Positions 34,550 through 44,111 of a stretch of 64,000 nucleotides of DNA are shown piece by piece (position 1 is the first letter of the stretch; every line of letters starts with the position of its first letter). The stretch is from Aliamphritea ceti (GTDB lineage Bacteria; Pseudomonadota; Gammaproteobacteria; Pseudomonadales; Balneatricaceae): contig NZ_AP025282.1 in assembly GCF_024347215.1 (NCBI RefSeq), positions 2,666,001 through 2,730,000 on the forward strand. Reading direction: 5' to 3'. Under the pieces are notes generated by a model, which did not search any database, was not told where the DNA came from, and saw nothing but the letters and a program-made list of their open reading frames with translations. The position numbers and the translations under genes are program-made.

Positions 34550-36967
34550 ATGAAGTTTCCGCGTTTTACTGCGCTGCACACTGCAATGCAGGCACATAAA
34601 AAATCAAACTATAAACACATTCTCGCCCGTGGCGTATTCTGTTCATCAGTGCTGGTATCTGCTTTACCTGCTACCCTGGTAAATGCAGCAGACGCAAACC
34701 TGCAGCAATCCCATACATGGAACATTCCGGCTCAGTCTCTGAATATATCTATCACTGACCTGGCTGAACGTGCCGGACTGGTAATACTGCTACCACCTAA
34801 CCAATTTGAGGCTGTTCAGGCTGTTGCTGTGCGAGGTGATATGTCTGTTGCTGATGCACTTAACAAACTGTTGCAGGGCACTGGCTACTCTTACGAAATT
34901 GAAAATGGCAATACACTTACACTTCACGAAGTCAGTAGTGAATTACCTCTGGTAAGACCTGAATCAATGCTGGTCACAGGCAACTGGCTGGATAATGTGG
35001 GAGATACCACAGTTCATGAGTTTCCCGGTGCCCGTAATATCCTCACTGAGGAGCAGATAGAAAAATCCGGTGCCTCGTCACTGACTGAAGCTTTTCGCAA
35101 AATCCCTGGTGTTCAGGTTCGTATACCTGCTGAAAGCTATGGTGCTAATCACGCATTAAGCGTCGGTGTTCGCGGCCTTAAATCCCGTTTCTCTGAAAAA
35201 TCGACAATTCTGTTAGACGGAATGCCTCTGGCATTTGCACCTTATGGTCAGCCACAGTTATCGATCGCACCTATCGCATTAGGAAACTTGGCTGCAATTG
35301 ATGTTGTTAAAGGTGGCAGTTCCGTGCGTTACGGACCACAGAACGTTGGTGGTGTAATTAACTTCGTTACACCTGAAATCCCGGAAGAATTGACCACCCG
35401 AATTAAACTTCGTACTGAAGGCGCAGTCGATGACGGTAACAGCGGCATTCTTGGCCAGACGAACGCTTTTGTTGGTGGCGCCATAGGCGAAAGTACTGGC
35501 ATGGCGCTTATTTATTCAGGCAGTCATGGCAGTGGCTTTCGTGAAAACTCCGGTGAAGACATCGATGACCTGATGATCAAAGCCGAAACCTGGCTGAATG
35601 ACAGCCAGAAGCTGGAAGGGCACGTGCGTCACTTTGTGGCTGAAACGGATATTGCCGGTGGCCTGAACCAGCAACAGTACGCTGAGAACAAATATCAGTC
35701 CCGCTATGACTACAACAGGTTTGATGGCGACAGAACAGAAGCCCGCGTCAAATATACTAACTTCATCAGTGATACACAGGAATTTGAAGTTCAGGCATTT
35801 GCGTCTAACACATCCCGCTTATACGGCTTGCAATTTAATCCTGACTCACGCCAGCGTTATGATGAATGGGACCGTGAATACAATGTTTATGGTGTTGAGC
35901 CGCGCTACAGTGAAGTATTCGACTTTGGCGATACCGAGCATGAAATTTCAGTAGGCTACCGGTTTGTCAAAGAAGATGCTGACCTTACCCGTTATCGCTG
36001 GAACAATTTTGCAGTAGGCAGTAATCCAAAAACTGTTGCCGGTGTTTTACGTACAAAGGATGAAACCGGTACGACGGCACATGCGGCTTACATTGATGAC
36101 CGTATCAGTTTCGGCGACTTCACCGTCACCCCAGGGGTTCGTTTCGAAAACGTTGAAGTATTCCGCAAAAGTTTAGTGAAGAAGAATGTAGCCAATAACT
36201 TCCGGAATGAACAAAGCTACACAGAAGTGCTGCCGTCTCTGAGTACCAGCTACACCTTGTCTCCGGCGGTTACGCTGTTCGCTAATTACAATACTTCGTT
36301 CGGCACGTTACAGCATCTGCAGCTATCAGACAGCTCTACCAATAACCTGGATCCGGAAATTGCTAAAACAGTTGAGTTGGGCGGTCGCTATCAGGAAGGC
36401 AACCTGAATGCTGAGCTAACGCTGTTTAACATTAACTTCAATAACAAGTTGCAGTACGACGACACACTTGAATATCACGTAAACAAGGGCCGTACACATC
36501 ACTATGGTGTGGAGTTAGGCGCCGGTTATATGTTCCCCGGTACCGGATTCAGTATTTACAGCAACCTGGCGTACACCCAGGCTGAATTCAAAGACGGCGA
36601 CCTGAAAGGCAATGAATTACCTTACTACTCTAACTGGGTGGGTAATCTTGGTATGCAGTATGAACAGGGTAAATGGACCTACAACCTGGAAGGTTACGCT
36701 CAGTCTAAACAATATACTGACAACGAAAATACCAAACCTCTGACAGTTGTAAACAATACCTACTACAGAGGCCAGACACCTAACTTTGTTATCTGGAATA
36801 CCCGTGCCAGCTATCAGTTTCAGCCAGCAAGCCGCGTATCTTTCGGTATTAAGAACCTGTTAAACGAAGACTATTACTCACTGAGCGGTCCGGATCAGCC
36901 ATATGGAGCAGGTATTAGTGCAGGCGCGCCTATGACTGCCTATGCAGAATTGGAAATGGAATTCTGA
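34550..36967 (+). CDS. TonB-dependent ferric siderophore receptor with STN domain (FecA/PvuA-like)
   Basis: Outer-membrane receptor of 805 residues. Signal peptide (about 1-46, ending LVNAA), STN signalling domain (about 55-125, with IPAQSLNISITDLAERAG and VADALNKLLQGTGYSYEI), plug domain (about 155-275, with ILLDGMPL and GGSSVRYGPQNVGGVINF) and a 22-strand barrel ending in the aromatic MTAYAELEMEF. The STN domain pairs with the FecR-like protein upstream for surface signalling. Being between the biosynthesis and uptake genes, its ligand is probably the ferric form of the siderophore made here. A TonB box was not located with certainty. Confidence 0.93.
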   Translation: MKFPRFTALHTAMQAHKKSNYKHILARGVFCSSVLVSALPATLVNAADANLQQSHTWNIPAQSLNISITDLAERAGLVILLPPNQFEAVQAVAVRGDMSVADALNKLLQGTGYSYEIENGNTLTLHEVSSELPLVRPESMLVTGNWLDNVGDTTVHEFPGARNILTEEQIEKSGASSLTEAFRKIPGVQVRIPAESYGANHALSVGVRGLKSRFSEKSTILLDGMPLAFAPYGQPQLSIAPIALGNLAAIDVVKGGSSVRYGPQNVGGVINFVTPEIPEELTTRIKLRTEGAVDDGNSGILGQTNAFVGGAIGESTGMALIYSGSHGSGFRENSGEDIDDLMIKAETWLNDSQKLEGHVRHFVAETDIAGGLNQQQYAENKYQSRYDYNRFDGDRTEARVKYTNFISDTQEFEVQAFASNTSRLYGLQFNPDSRQRYDEWDREYNVYGVEPRYSEVFDFGDTEHEISVGYRFVKEDADLTRYRWNNFAVGSNPKTVAGVLRTKDETGTTAHAAYIDDRISFGDFTVTPGVRFENVEVFRKSLVKKNVANNFRNEQSYTEVLPSLSTSYTLSPAVTLFANYNTSFGTLQHLQLSDSSTNNLDPEIAKTVELGGRYQEGNLNAELTLFNINFNNKLQYDDTLEYHVNKGRTHHYGVELGAGYMFPGTGFSIYSNLAYTQAEFKDGDLKGNELPYYSNWVGNLGMQYEQGKWTYNLEGYAQSKQYTDNENTKPLTVVNNTYYRGQTPNFVIWNTRASYQFQPASRVSFGIKNLLNEDYYSLSGPDQPYGAGISAGAPMTAYAELEMEF

Positions 36968-37020
36968 GCAGGGACGACAAACGCAGCCGGAGCACCTGAA
37001 AAGGTAAGCTGCTTCCCCCC

Positions 37021-37049
37021 AAAGCCCGGTGGTTTCCCACTGGGCTTTT
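37021..37049 (+). terminator. Rho-independent terminator after the receptor gene
   Basis: AAGCCCGGTGG and its partner CCCACTGGGCTT form a long GC-rich stem with a 3-4 base loop, followed by TTTT. It lies between the receptor and the uptake genes and probably lowers transcription into the latter, giving more receptor than transporter. Confidence 0.75.
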
Positions 37050-37082
37050 CGCCGTTATAGCATCATTGTTCAAGGAAACCTG

Positions 37083-38015
37083 ATGAAAGCAGGACCGACG
37101 ATTAGAAAGCGATTTATTACCTTACTGATAACCCTGCTATGTATATCTGCAACCCATGCAAGAGATATAAAAGATCAGGGCGATGGTTTACGAATTGAAG
37201 GTCAGCCTGGCAGAGTAGTTGTGCTGGAATATTCATTTTTAGATGCCGTCGTACTTGCAGGGATCAGTCCTGTAGGCATTGCTGATGACCAGCGTAAAGA
37301 ACGCATTTTGCCAGTCATCCGAAAACAACTAAGTAGCTATACCTCTGTAGGTTTACGTGGCCAGCCAAGCATTGAAACAATTGCCAGACTCAAGCCTGAC
37401 CTGATTATTGCCGATAAAACCCGTCATCAAAGCATATATTCTGAACTGCAACAGATTGCGCCAACATTACTGCTACGCAGCTACGGCGCTGAATATCCGC
37501 AACTACTTAAAGACGCTCGTATTATTGCTGCAGCGCTGGATAAAGACACTGAAGTGGAAGCAGCTTTAACACTGCATCAGCAACATATGAACGCCTATAG
37601 CCAACGGCTCAGTAATCAAGCGACACCTACAGATAAGGATAAGCAATTACTCTTTGCTGTTACCAGTCAGCGTACTATGACTTTGCATGGCAGCAAAGCT
37701 TTCGCCAGTGGCGTCATGAAGAGACTAGGCCTGCAAAATGCAGCTCCTTTAAACGATCAACGCGCCTATATTCAGATAGGTTTTGAACAACTGCTGGAAA
37801 TGAATCCCAACTGGCTGATCATCGGGGATTACAGTGCGGAAGAGGGAGGCTCTGAACTGCTCAGGCGTTGGCAAAAACATCCTCTGTGGCAACAGCTTTC
37901 AGCAGTTAAGTCAAAACAACTGCTAACAGCAGACCCACTTGCATGGTCTCTGGGTCGTGGTATCTATGGTGCAGAACGCATCGCAGCAGATTTAACTGCA
38001 GCGCTAACCCAATGA
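37083..38015 (+). CDS. Siderophore periplasmic binding protein (FecB/PvuB-like)
   Basis: Cluster-8-type periplasmic binding protein that delivers ferric siderophore to the inner-membrane permease. A signal peptide precedes THARDIKDQ; the two lobes follow, with VVLEYSFLDAVVLAG and IARLKPDLIIADKTRHQ in the first and NWLIIGDYSAEEGG in the second. I chose ATG 37083, which has AAGGAAA upstream, giving 310 residues; an earlier in-frame start at 37029 lies inside the terminator. It overlaps the permease gene by 4 bases. Confidence 0.9.
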   Translation: MKAGPTIRKRFITLLITLLCISATHARDIKDQGDGLRIEGQPGRVVVLEYSFLDAVVLAGISPVGIADDQRKERILPVIRKQLSSYTSVGLRGQPSIETIARLKPDLIIADKTRHQSIYSELQQIAPTLLLRSYGAEYPQLLKDARIIAAALDKDTEVEAALTLHQQHMNAYSQRLSNQATPTDKDKQLLFAVTSQRTMTLHGSKAFASGVMKRLGLQNAAPLNDQRAYIQIGFEQLLEMNPNWLIIGDYSAEEGGSELLRRWQKHPLWQQLSAVKSKQLLTADPLAWSLGRGIYGAERIAADLTAALTQ

Positions 38016-39064
38016 CATTAAAGTATGCAGCCGCAACAAACCTATCAGCAGATCGCATTCCGGCATTTTCTGTATTTGTTTTATTTGTAGTTTTGTTGCT
38101 TGCCGGCATGGCCTGCGCATCAGTTGGCGGTTCAACGTTTAACCTGACACATCAACAATTAGCTCAAATATTTACTGATCTGGTTACCACAGGTTCAGTT
38201 GCCGACGACCTTGCTACTCAGCTCATCTACAGTATCCGCCTGCCACGGGTAATGATTGCGGCTGCCGTCGGTGCGGCATTAGCTATTGCCGGCGCTCTGA
38301 TGCAGGGAATTACCCGAAACCCATTGGCGTCGCCTGCATTATTCGGCCTCAACTCAGGTGCTGCCTGCATGTTGGTGCTGGCGGAAACCGGCATGATTCC
38401 ATTACTCAGCCAACTGCCTCTTGTACTAAGCACCGCAACTGGAGCCGCTTTTGCAGGGGTAACCGTACTGGCGTTAGGTGGCGGGCTAAGAGGTAAATTA
38501 CACCCAACCCGTATGGTATTAGCCGGAATAGCCCTGAGCGCTTTATTACTGGCAATAACCCGTACCGTATTGATTTTAGATGAACAGGCGCAACAAATTC
38601 TTTCATGGCTAGCGGGATCACTCACAGATGTAGGCTGGGATCACTGGCAGCAACTCTGGCCCTGGATATTGAGCGGCATCATAGCTTCAATATGCATTAG
38701 CCATAAACTCAATATTCTTGCTCTTGGGGATGAAATGGCAACAGGCCTGGGGACTTCGGCCTGGGCTTTGAGGCTCTGGGCATCCCTGGCAATTATTCTG
38801 TTAACCGCCACTGGCGTCGCAATTACCGGTCCTATTAGTTTTGTCGGTCTCTTAGTACCACATCTGAGCAGACGTTTAGTCGGCAATGATTACCGTATTC
38901 TAATACCTGTAAGTGCGTTACTCGGGGCAGCCTTACTGTGCTGGGCAGACTTGTTGTCACGTTATATGGCATTTCCCTCAGAAACACCTGTCGGCCTGGT
39001 CACCGCCCTGATAGGTGCACCATGTTTTATCTGGCTGGCAAGTCGTGGGCAGGAGAGAACCTGA
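38012..39064 (+). CDS. Iron-siderophore ABC permease (FecC/PvuC-like)
   Basis: FecCD-family inner-membrane permease of 350 residues with about nine or ten helices. Family motifs GALMQGITRNPLASPALFG and GPISFVGLLVPHLSRRLVG (the ATPase-coupling loop) are present. The ATG overlaps the binding-protein stop as ATGA, and the stop shares a base with the next start, so the uptake genes are translationally linked. It pairs with the next permease as a heterodimer. Confidence 0.92.
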   Translation: MTLKYAAATNLSADRIPAFSVFVLFVVLLLAGMACASVGGSTFNLTHQQLAQIFTDLVTTGSVADDLATQLIYSIRLPRVMIAAAVGAALAIAGALMQGITRNPLASPALFGLNSGAACMLVLAETGMIPLLSQLPLVLSTATGAAFAGVTVLALGGGLRGKLHPTRMVLAGIALSALLLAITRTVLILDEQAQQILSWLAGSLTDVGWDHWQQLWPWILSGIIASICISHKLNILALGDEMATGLGTSAWALRLWASLAIILLTATGVAITGPISFVGLLVPHLSRRLVGNDYRILIPVSALLGAALLCWADLLSRYMAFPSETPVGLVTALIGAPCFIWLASRGQERT

Positions 39065-40014
39065 TGATAAATACTCAGTGGCGAACCACAGTCATATTAC
39101 TAACGTTTATTTTAGTTACTGCTGTCACAGGGCTGTTTACTGGTAACTTCAACCTCAGTACAGCCGTTGGCTCTGAATGGATTATTAACAATATTCGGCT
39201 AGCACGCATTGTGCTGGCTGTGCTGGCCGGTGCTGCACTTGGGCTTTCCGGCTGCCTGATTCAGGGAGTGATCAGAAACCCACTTGCTGCACCGGATCTG
39301 ATCGGTGTTAGTGCCGGTGCCGGTCTGGCTGCTACAGCAATGCTATTACTGTTTCCGGACCTGTCACTTTTCTGGCTTATGCCAATGGCAATTATTGGGG
39401 CATTAGTCACACTGCTGTTATTACTGTGGCTTATGCGCAATCACAGCCTCAACCCTGCAAGGTTGGTATTAGTCGGTATCACACTGAGCATCTGGCTAAC
39501 CGCTTTCACCGACTGGTTACTGGTGAGTCATCCTCAGCAAACCAATGCTGCGCTGATCTGGTTAACCGGCAGCCTGTGGGGCAGGGGCTGGCAACAGATA
39601 TGGATGTTACTAACTGCATTACTAATACTGGTCCCGGTAACTCTCACACTGTCGCTGAAACTTAACTTACTGGCACTGGGTGATGAAACAGCAGAAAGCC
39701 TTGGCTCTTCAGTTCTCCAAACTCGAAAAATCAGTTTATTTCTGGCGGTTACACTTGCAGCGGTCAGTGTTGCAGTATGCGGAGCACTCAGCTTTGTCGG
39801 CTTAATTGCTCCACATATGGCTCGCTTGCTGGTTGGTGGCAACCATCGCTACTTACTGCCAGCAGCGGCAATGACCGGTGCACTGTTGGTATTGCTGGCC
39901 GATACTACTGCCCGCACCATTGCAGCGCCGCTGGAGCTGCCCGCAGGTGTGTTCACAGCACTAATTGGCGCACCTTACTTCCTTTTTCTGCTTACCCGTT
40001 ACAGAGGCTGGTAA
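39064..40014 (+). CDS. Iron-siderophore ABC permease (FecD/PvuD-like)
   Basis: Second FecCD-family permease, 316 residues. The paired motifs GCLIQGVIRNPLAAPDLIG and GALSFVGLIAPHMARLLVG are intact. The ATG at 39064 overlaps the previous stop by one base; longer in-frame starts would run inside the previous gene and are not used. It overlaps the ATPase gene start by one base. Confidence 0.92.
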   Translation: MINTQWRTTVILLTFILVTAVTGLFTGNFNLSTAVGSEWIINNIRLARIVLAVLAGAALGLSGCLIQGVIRNPLAAPDLIGVSAGAGLAATAMLLLFPDLSLFWLMPMAIIGALVTLLLLLWLMRNHSLNPARLVLVGITLSIWLTAFTDWLLVSHPQQTNAALIWLTGSLWGRGWQQIWMLLTALLILVPVTLTLSLKLNLLALGDETAESLGSSVLQTRKISLFLAVTLAAVSVAVCGALSFVGLIAPHMARLLVGGNHRYLLPAAAMTGALLVLLADTTARTIAAPLELPAGVFTALIGAPYFLFLLTRYRGW

Positions 40015-40784
40015 TGAAATATCTGAATATTCAACAATTGTCATTTAGCTATGGCAAACATCAGGTGCTGAAACAACTGAATCTTGAAATATCTAAAGGC
40101 AAAATTACCGCACTGATCGGCCCCAATGGCTGCGGAAAATCAACCTTACTAAAATGCATTGCCCGAATACTGCGACCACAACAGGGCCAGGTTCTCCTTA
40201 AAGGTAATAATGTACATCAACAGCATACCCGCAAAGTTTCGCAACAATTGGCGTTATTACCGCAGGCACCGGTCACACCGGAAGGTATCAGCGTTCAGGA
40301 TCTGGTCGGATATGGCCGCGCACCCTGGGGGTCGCGCTGGGGAAAACTAAACGTTGAAGATTTAACAGCAGTACAAGATGCGCTTTCAGAAGTGGGACTA
40401 AAAGATCTGGAAAACCAGCCAGTATCGACGTTGTCAGGTGGACAGCGCCAACGGGCATGGATCGCTATGATATTGGCACAACAGACAGATCTGGTATTAC
40501 TGGATGAACCAACTACCTGGCTGGACATTGCCCATCAGATAGAGCTGCTGAAGCTGATGCGTAAACTGAATCAGCAGGGCAAAACTATAGTAGTTGTATT
40601 ACATGATCTTAATCAGGCTTGCCGTTACTGCGATGAACTGGTGGTATTACAGGAAGGCATGCTAGTAGCACAAGGAACACCAGAGAAGGTGTTTACTCAA
40701 CACTTACTCCAACAAACCTTTGCGCTGACAGCAGAAATCCATCCGGACCCAGTCTCAGGAACCCCAAGCCTTGCTGCAGTTTAA
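40014..40784 (+). CDS. Iron-siderophore ABC ATPase (FecE/PvuE-like)
   Basis: ATP-binding subunit of the siderophore importer, 256 residues. Walker A GPNGCGKST (36-44), signature LSGGQRQRAW, Walker B LVLLDEPTTWLD and the switch His in VVLHDLNQA are all present. It completes the binding-protein, two-permease, ATPase set. No terminator is obvious in the 56 bases before the convergent VOC gene. Confidence 0.95.
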   Translation: MKYLNIQQLSFSYGKHQVLKQLNLEISKGKITALIGPNGCGKSTLLKCIARILRPQQGQVLLKGNNVHQQHTRKVSQQLALLPQAPVTPEGISVQDLVGYGRAPWGSRWGKLNVEDLTAVQDALSEVGLKDLENQPVSTLSGGQRQRAWIAMILAQQTDLVLLDEPTTWLDIAHQIELLKLMRKLNQQGKTIVVVLHDLNQACRYCDELVVLQEGMLVAQGTPEKVFTQHLLQQTFALTAEIHPDPVSGTPSLAAV

Positions 40785-40840
40785 AATGTTATTTCTTCAG
40801 CTTTTCAGATCATTAAACTAACAATGCCTTAGCTAAAACC

Positions 40841-41221
40841 TTACGAGCTAACAGCCTCATGCATAACATGTAATTTGTTACCGTCCGGGTCACGGCAATA
40901 CGCCCCGTAATAATGTGGCCGGTAACGGTATCCTGGTAAGCCGTCACAGCTACCACCAGACTCAACTGCAGCCTTATGGAATGCTTCTACCAGCTCATTA
41001 TTGCTTGCCTGAAATGTCACCTGTGTACCGTTACCACGGGTGGCTGGTTGTTTGTCGTAAGGCATAATAATCCAGAAACTGCTGGCTCCACCTTCAGGCC
41101 CATAGCCGACTTCATCATCTGCCTCCATTGTCCGGACCATACCCAGCGTACCCAGAACTTTGTCATAAAACTTAGCAGACGCTTGTAAGTCATTTGTTCC
41201 TAGACACACTCCAAGAAGCAT
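40841..41221 (-). CDS. VOC-family (glyoxalase-like) protein
   Basis: Small vicinal-oxygen-chelate protein of 126 residues with the paired beta-alpha-beta-beta-beta units: LGVCLGTNDLQASAKFYDKVLG at the start and HYYGAYCRDPDGNKLHVMHE at the end. The ATG at 41221 follows GAGGATAAGA; an upstream start at 41257 lacks support. Members include lyases, dioxygenases and resistance proteins; nothing here fixes the function. Confidence 0.88.
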   Translation of the reverse strand: MLLGVCLGTNDLQASAKFYDKVLGTLGMVRTMEADDEVGYGPEGGASSFWIIMPYDKQPATRGNGTQVTFQASNNELVEAFHKAAVESGGSCDGLPGYRYRPHYYGAYCRDPDGNKLHVMHEAVSS

Positions 41222-41361
41222 ATTCTTATCCTCAATTGATATAAAAATCAGGCACATAGTAGCGGTTATTACAGCTATAGCCTAGCCTGTACAGGGAACA
41301 AAGTAGCCTAAAACTACTCCCAATAGTACGTGTTAGAAATCAAAGTCGATTGGAGAAGAAT

Positions 41362-43008
41362 ATGAAGATGCCCGTCAGCATACTGTTTATTAGCCTTAGC
41401 AGTGCTGCCTTCAGCGCCGAGCTGGTACTAAAAAACGGCAATATTCTTCAGGTAGATTCTGGCTTTAACACTGCCAGTGCGATAGCCATAGAAAAAGGTG
41501 AAATTCTGGCTATAGGCTCCGATAAAGAAATCGATATACACATTGAATCTGAGACACAAATCATCGACCTTGAAGGCAGAACTGTCATTCCCGGCCTGAT
41601 CGACAATCATATGCACCTGGTACGTGCCGCACAAAGCTGGGGTCATCAAATTCGCTTAGAAGGCATCACTGATTATGAGCAGGCGCTGCAACAAATTGCA
41701 GAAGCTGCCGCGAAAGCAAAACCCGGACAGTGGCTGGTTGCCAGCGGAGGTTTTGTAGAACGTCAGTTTGCCAACCGCCCTAAAGCCGGATTTCTTCGCA
41801 GCGATCTGGATAAAGCCGCTCCGGACAACCCTGTATACCTGCAACATCTGTTTGACTGGGGCTACGCAAACAGCGCAGCAATGCAGCAAATCGGTGTTGA
41901 TGTCAGTAATCCGCCACAAATGGCAGGTCTATTACTGGATGCAAACGGATTACCGGAAGGGCCTGTAACCAAACGTGCGCAGTTTTTGTTAGAAGAAAAA
42001 CTGGCAGAAAACACTAAGCAAAACCAGCTAGAGCAAAGCTATAAAGCCCTTCAGGACTTAAGCCGCGCCGGGCTGACCACAGTTGTAGACGCTGGCGGTT
42101 TTGATACCGTCGATGCGCTATATGACCCTTTTGTAACGCTGAGCCAGCAGGGCAAAATGCCTATGCGTCTGTTCTACATGAAACAGGTAATTCCCTGGGG
42201 TAGAGATAATCTAAACCCTGATCTGAGCAGGCTGGATAACGTTGACTTCAATTCAGGTGATCCTTTCTTTCGGCCGGTAGGCGTGGGTGAGCAACTTATG
42301 CTACCAGTACAGGATACAGCTGGCCGTGTCGCCCGCAGCACTGAAGAAGTCAAAACAGCATTCCTGAACAACGCGAAGGAGCTGGCAAAGCGGAATATCC
42401 AGTTACACCTGCATGCAGTAAACGACATATCTATTAACCAGCATTTAGATGCCTTTGAAGAAATCAATGAAACTTATACGCTGGCGCCGCTGCGCTGGAC
42501 CTTCGCCCACGTGGATGGCATTCAGCCTGACACCATCGAACGTGCCAAAACCTTAGGTATCCTGTTTGCAATACACAGCCGTCCGGTGCTCATAGGCTAC
42601 CGGTTCCAGAATAGCTTTGGCTCAGCAGCCCAGAGCATGACTCCCATGAAAACACTCACCGAAAAAGGCGCTCTCTGGGGGCTTGGCTCCGACAGTCCGG
42701 TTGTTTCTATTTACAACCCGTTCCGAACCCTCTGGTGGGCGGTTAACGGCCGTATGGTGGATGGAACCAAGGTATCTGAGCAAAACGTTGACCGCCGTCA
42801 GGCATTGGTTGCCCACACTATAAACAATGCCCGACTGGCGTTTATGGAAGATAAAATCGGCTCACTGGAAGCAGGCAAACGGGCAGACTTACTGGTTTTG
42901 AATAAAGACTATATGAGTGTCGACAGCAGCAAAATAGCTACCATTAAACCGCTGGCCACTATGGTAGATGGCCGCTGGTCGTATAAGGCTGATGAACTTG
43001 GATGGTAA
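41362..43008 (+). CDS. Exported amidohydrolase-3 family metal-dependent hydrolase (YtcJ-like)
   Basis: Metal-dependent amidohydrolase of 548 residues in the YtcJ/NfdA group. The metal site residues appear in IDNHMHL, LHLHAVND, FAHVDG and GSDSPV. The N-terminus (MKMPVSILFISLSSAAFSAE) looks like a signal peptide with cleavage after FSA, so the enzyme probably acts in the periplasm. An ATG at 41362 with GGAGAAGAA upstream was chosen. The substrate is unknown; relatives act on N-substituted amides and formamides. Confidence 0.87.
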   Translation: MKMPVSILFISLSSAAFSAELVLKNGNILQVDSGFNTASAIAIEKGEILAIGSDKEIDIHIESETQIIDLEGRTVIPGLIDNHMHLVRAAQSWGHQIRLEGITDYEQALQQIAEAAAKAKPGQWLVASGGFVERQFANRPKAGFLRSDLDKAAPDNPVYLQHLFDWGYANSAAMQQIGVDVSNPPQMAGLLLDANGLPEGPVTKRAQFLLEEKLAENTKQNQLEQSYKALQDLSRAGLTTVVDAGGFDTVDALYDPFVTLSQQGKMPMRLFYMKQVIPWGRDNLNPDLSRLDNVDFNSGDPFFRPVGVGEQLMLPVQDTAGRVARSTEEVKTAFLNNAKELAKRNIQLHLHAVNDISINQHLDAFEEINETYTLAPLRWTFAHVDGIQPDTIERAKTLGILFAIHSRPVLIGYRFQNSFGSAAQSMTPMKTLTEKGALWGLGSDSPVVSIYNPFRTLWWAVNGRMVDGTKVSEQNVDRRQALVAHTINNARLAFMEDKIGSLEAGKRADLLVLNKDYMSVDSSKIATIKPLATMVDGRWSYKADELGW

Positions 43009-43045
43009 ATGAAGCAAGTAAGTTGTTGTAATCAGATAACGCATA

Positions 43046-43066
43046 AGCCTGGTAGCTCACCAGGCT
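43046..43066. terminator. Hairpin between convergent genes, possible terminator
   Basis: AGCCTGGT-AGCTC-ACCAGGCT is a perfect 8-bp stem with a 5-base loop, placed between the amidohydrolase and the convergent LysR gene. No proper T run follows on either strand, so efficiency is doubtful. Confidence 0.5.
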
Positions 43067-43091
43067 GTATTACAAGTGAGCTAACCGAAGA

Positions 43092-43991
43092 CTATAGCTG
43101 TGCATCCCAATAAAGCGGGGCGGCAAAACATTCAGCATAATAATCAATAAATGCCCGCACTTTGGGCGCCAACTGACGGGAGCTTGGGTAAACCGCCCAG
43201 ATAGCAGCATCCGTCACTAACGGATAATCCTTTAATATCTGTATCAACTCACCACTGGCCAGATGCTTATAAGCACTCCAGGTAGAATTAATCGAAATTC
43301 CTGCGCCAGCTACACTGGCATCCCGCATGGCTTCACCGTTATCGGTACGTAACCGTCCTGAGGCTTTAACAGTGACAGGGCCATCAGGTGTATCAAAGGT
43401 CCAATGCTCAAGCCCGGTAAGATTCACACAGGCATGTTCAGCCAGATCGGCAGGGACTAGTGGTTCGCCATACTTAGCCAGATAACCAGGTGATGCACAC
43501 ATAATGCGGGTATCAGCCGCCAGTTTACGTGCAATCAGCGATGAATCCTTCAACTCAGCATTACGGATAGCAATATCAAAGCCGCCTTCAACCATGTCGA
43601 CGATTGAGTCTGAGAAACGAAAATCTACATACAGATCCGGATAACGGCTCAGAAACTCTTCCAACGCTGGCACCAAATGCATACGCCCGAATGAGGCCGG
43701 GGCAGCCACTCTGAGTGTACCGGACGGAGATACCTTACCGGCGCCAACCGAAGCCCGGGCTGCTTCAACACTGGAGAGTACATCTTCCGCATGGGGCAAA
43801 AATGCCAGACCATCCTCAGTAAGAGATACTTTTCGGGTTGTACGGTGCACCAGACGCACCCCCAGACCATCTTCAAGCTTATTAATATGCAAGCTGGCCA
43901 CCGCAGGCGACAAGCCCAGCTCCTTACCCGCCTGACTGATATTTTGTGTCGCAGCCAAACGTACAAAGAGTTTCAGATGCTCAATATTCAT
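43092..43991 (-). CDS. LysR-family transcriptional regulator
   Basis: LysR regulator of 299 residues of the CrgA/AaeR-like group. The helix-turn-helix (about 3-60) has NISQAGKELGLSPAVASLHINKLE and LVHRTTRKVSLTEDG; the effector domain follows. It is divergent from a three-gene oxidoreductase operon across a 120-base, AT-rich spacer and is the likely regulator of that operon. The inducer is unknown. Confidence 0.92.
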   Translation of the reverse strand: MNIEHLKLFVRLAATQNISQAGKELGLSPAVASLHINKLEDGLGVRLVHRTTRKVSLTEDGLAFLPHAEDVLSSVEAARASVGAGKVSPSGTLRVAAPASFGRMHLVPALEEFLSRYPDLYVDFRFSDSIVDMVEGGFDIAIRNAELKDSSLIARKLAADTRIMCASPGYLAKYGEPLVPADLAEHACVNLTGLEHWTFDTPDGPVTVKASGRLRTDNGEAMRDASVAGAGISINSTWSAYKHLASGELIQILKDYPLVTDAAIWAVYPSSRQLAPKVRAFIDYYAECFAAPLYWDAQL

Positions 43992-44111
43992 GGCTCATTA
44001 TCAATATTTATTTGAAAGTGATTATGCATTCTAGCCAATTATCATATTTTAGTAAGTAAATATAATACGTCTCATATACCAAACCTCAGACGTAAACAGA
44101 GACTATTACCC

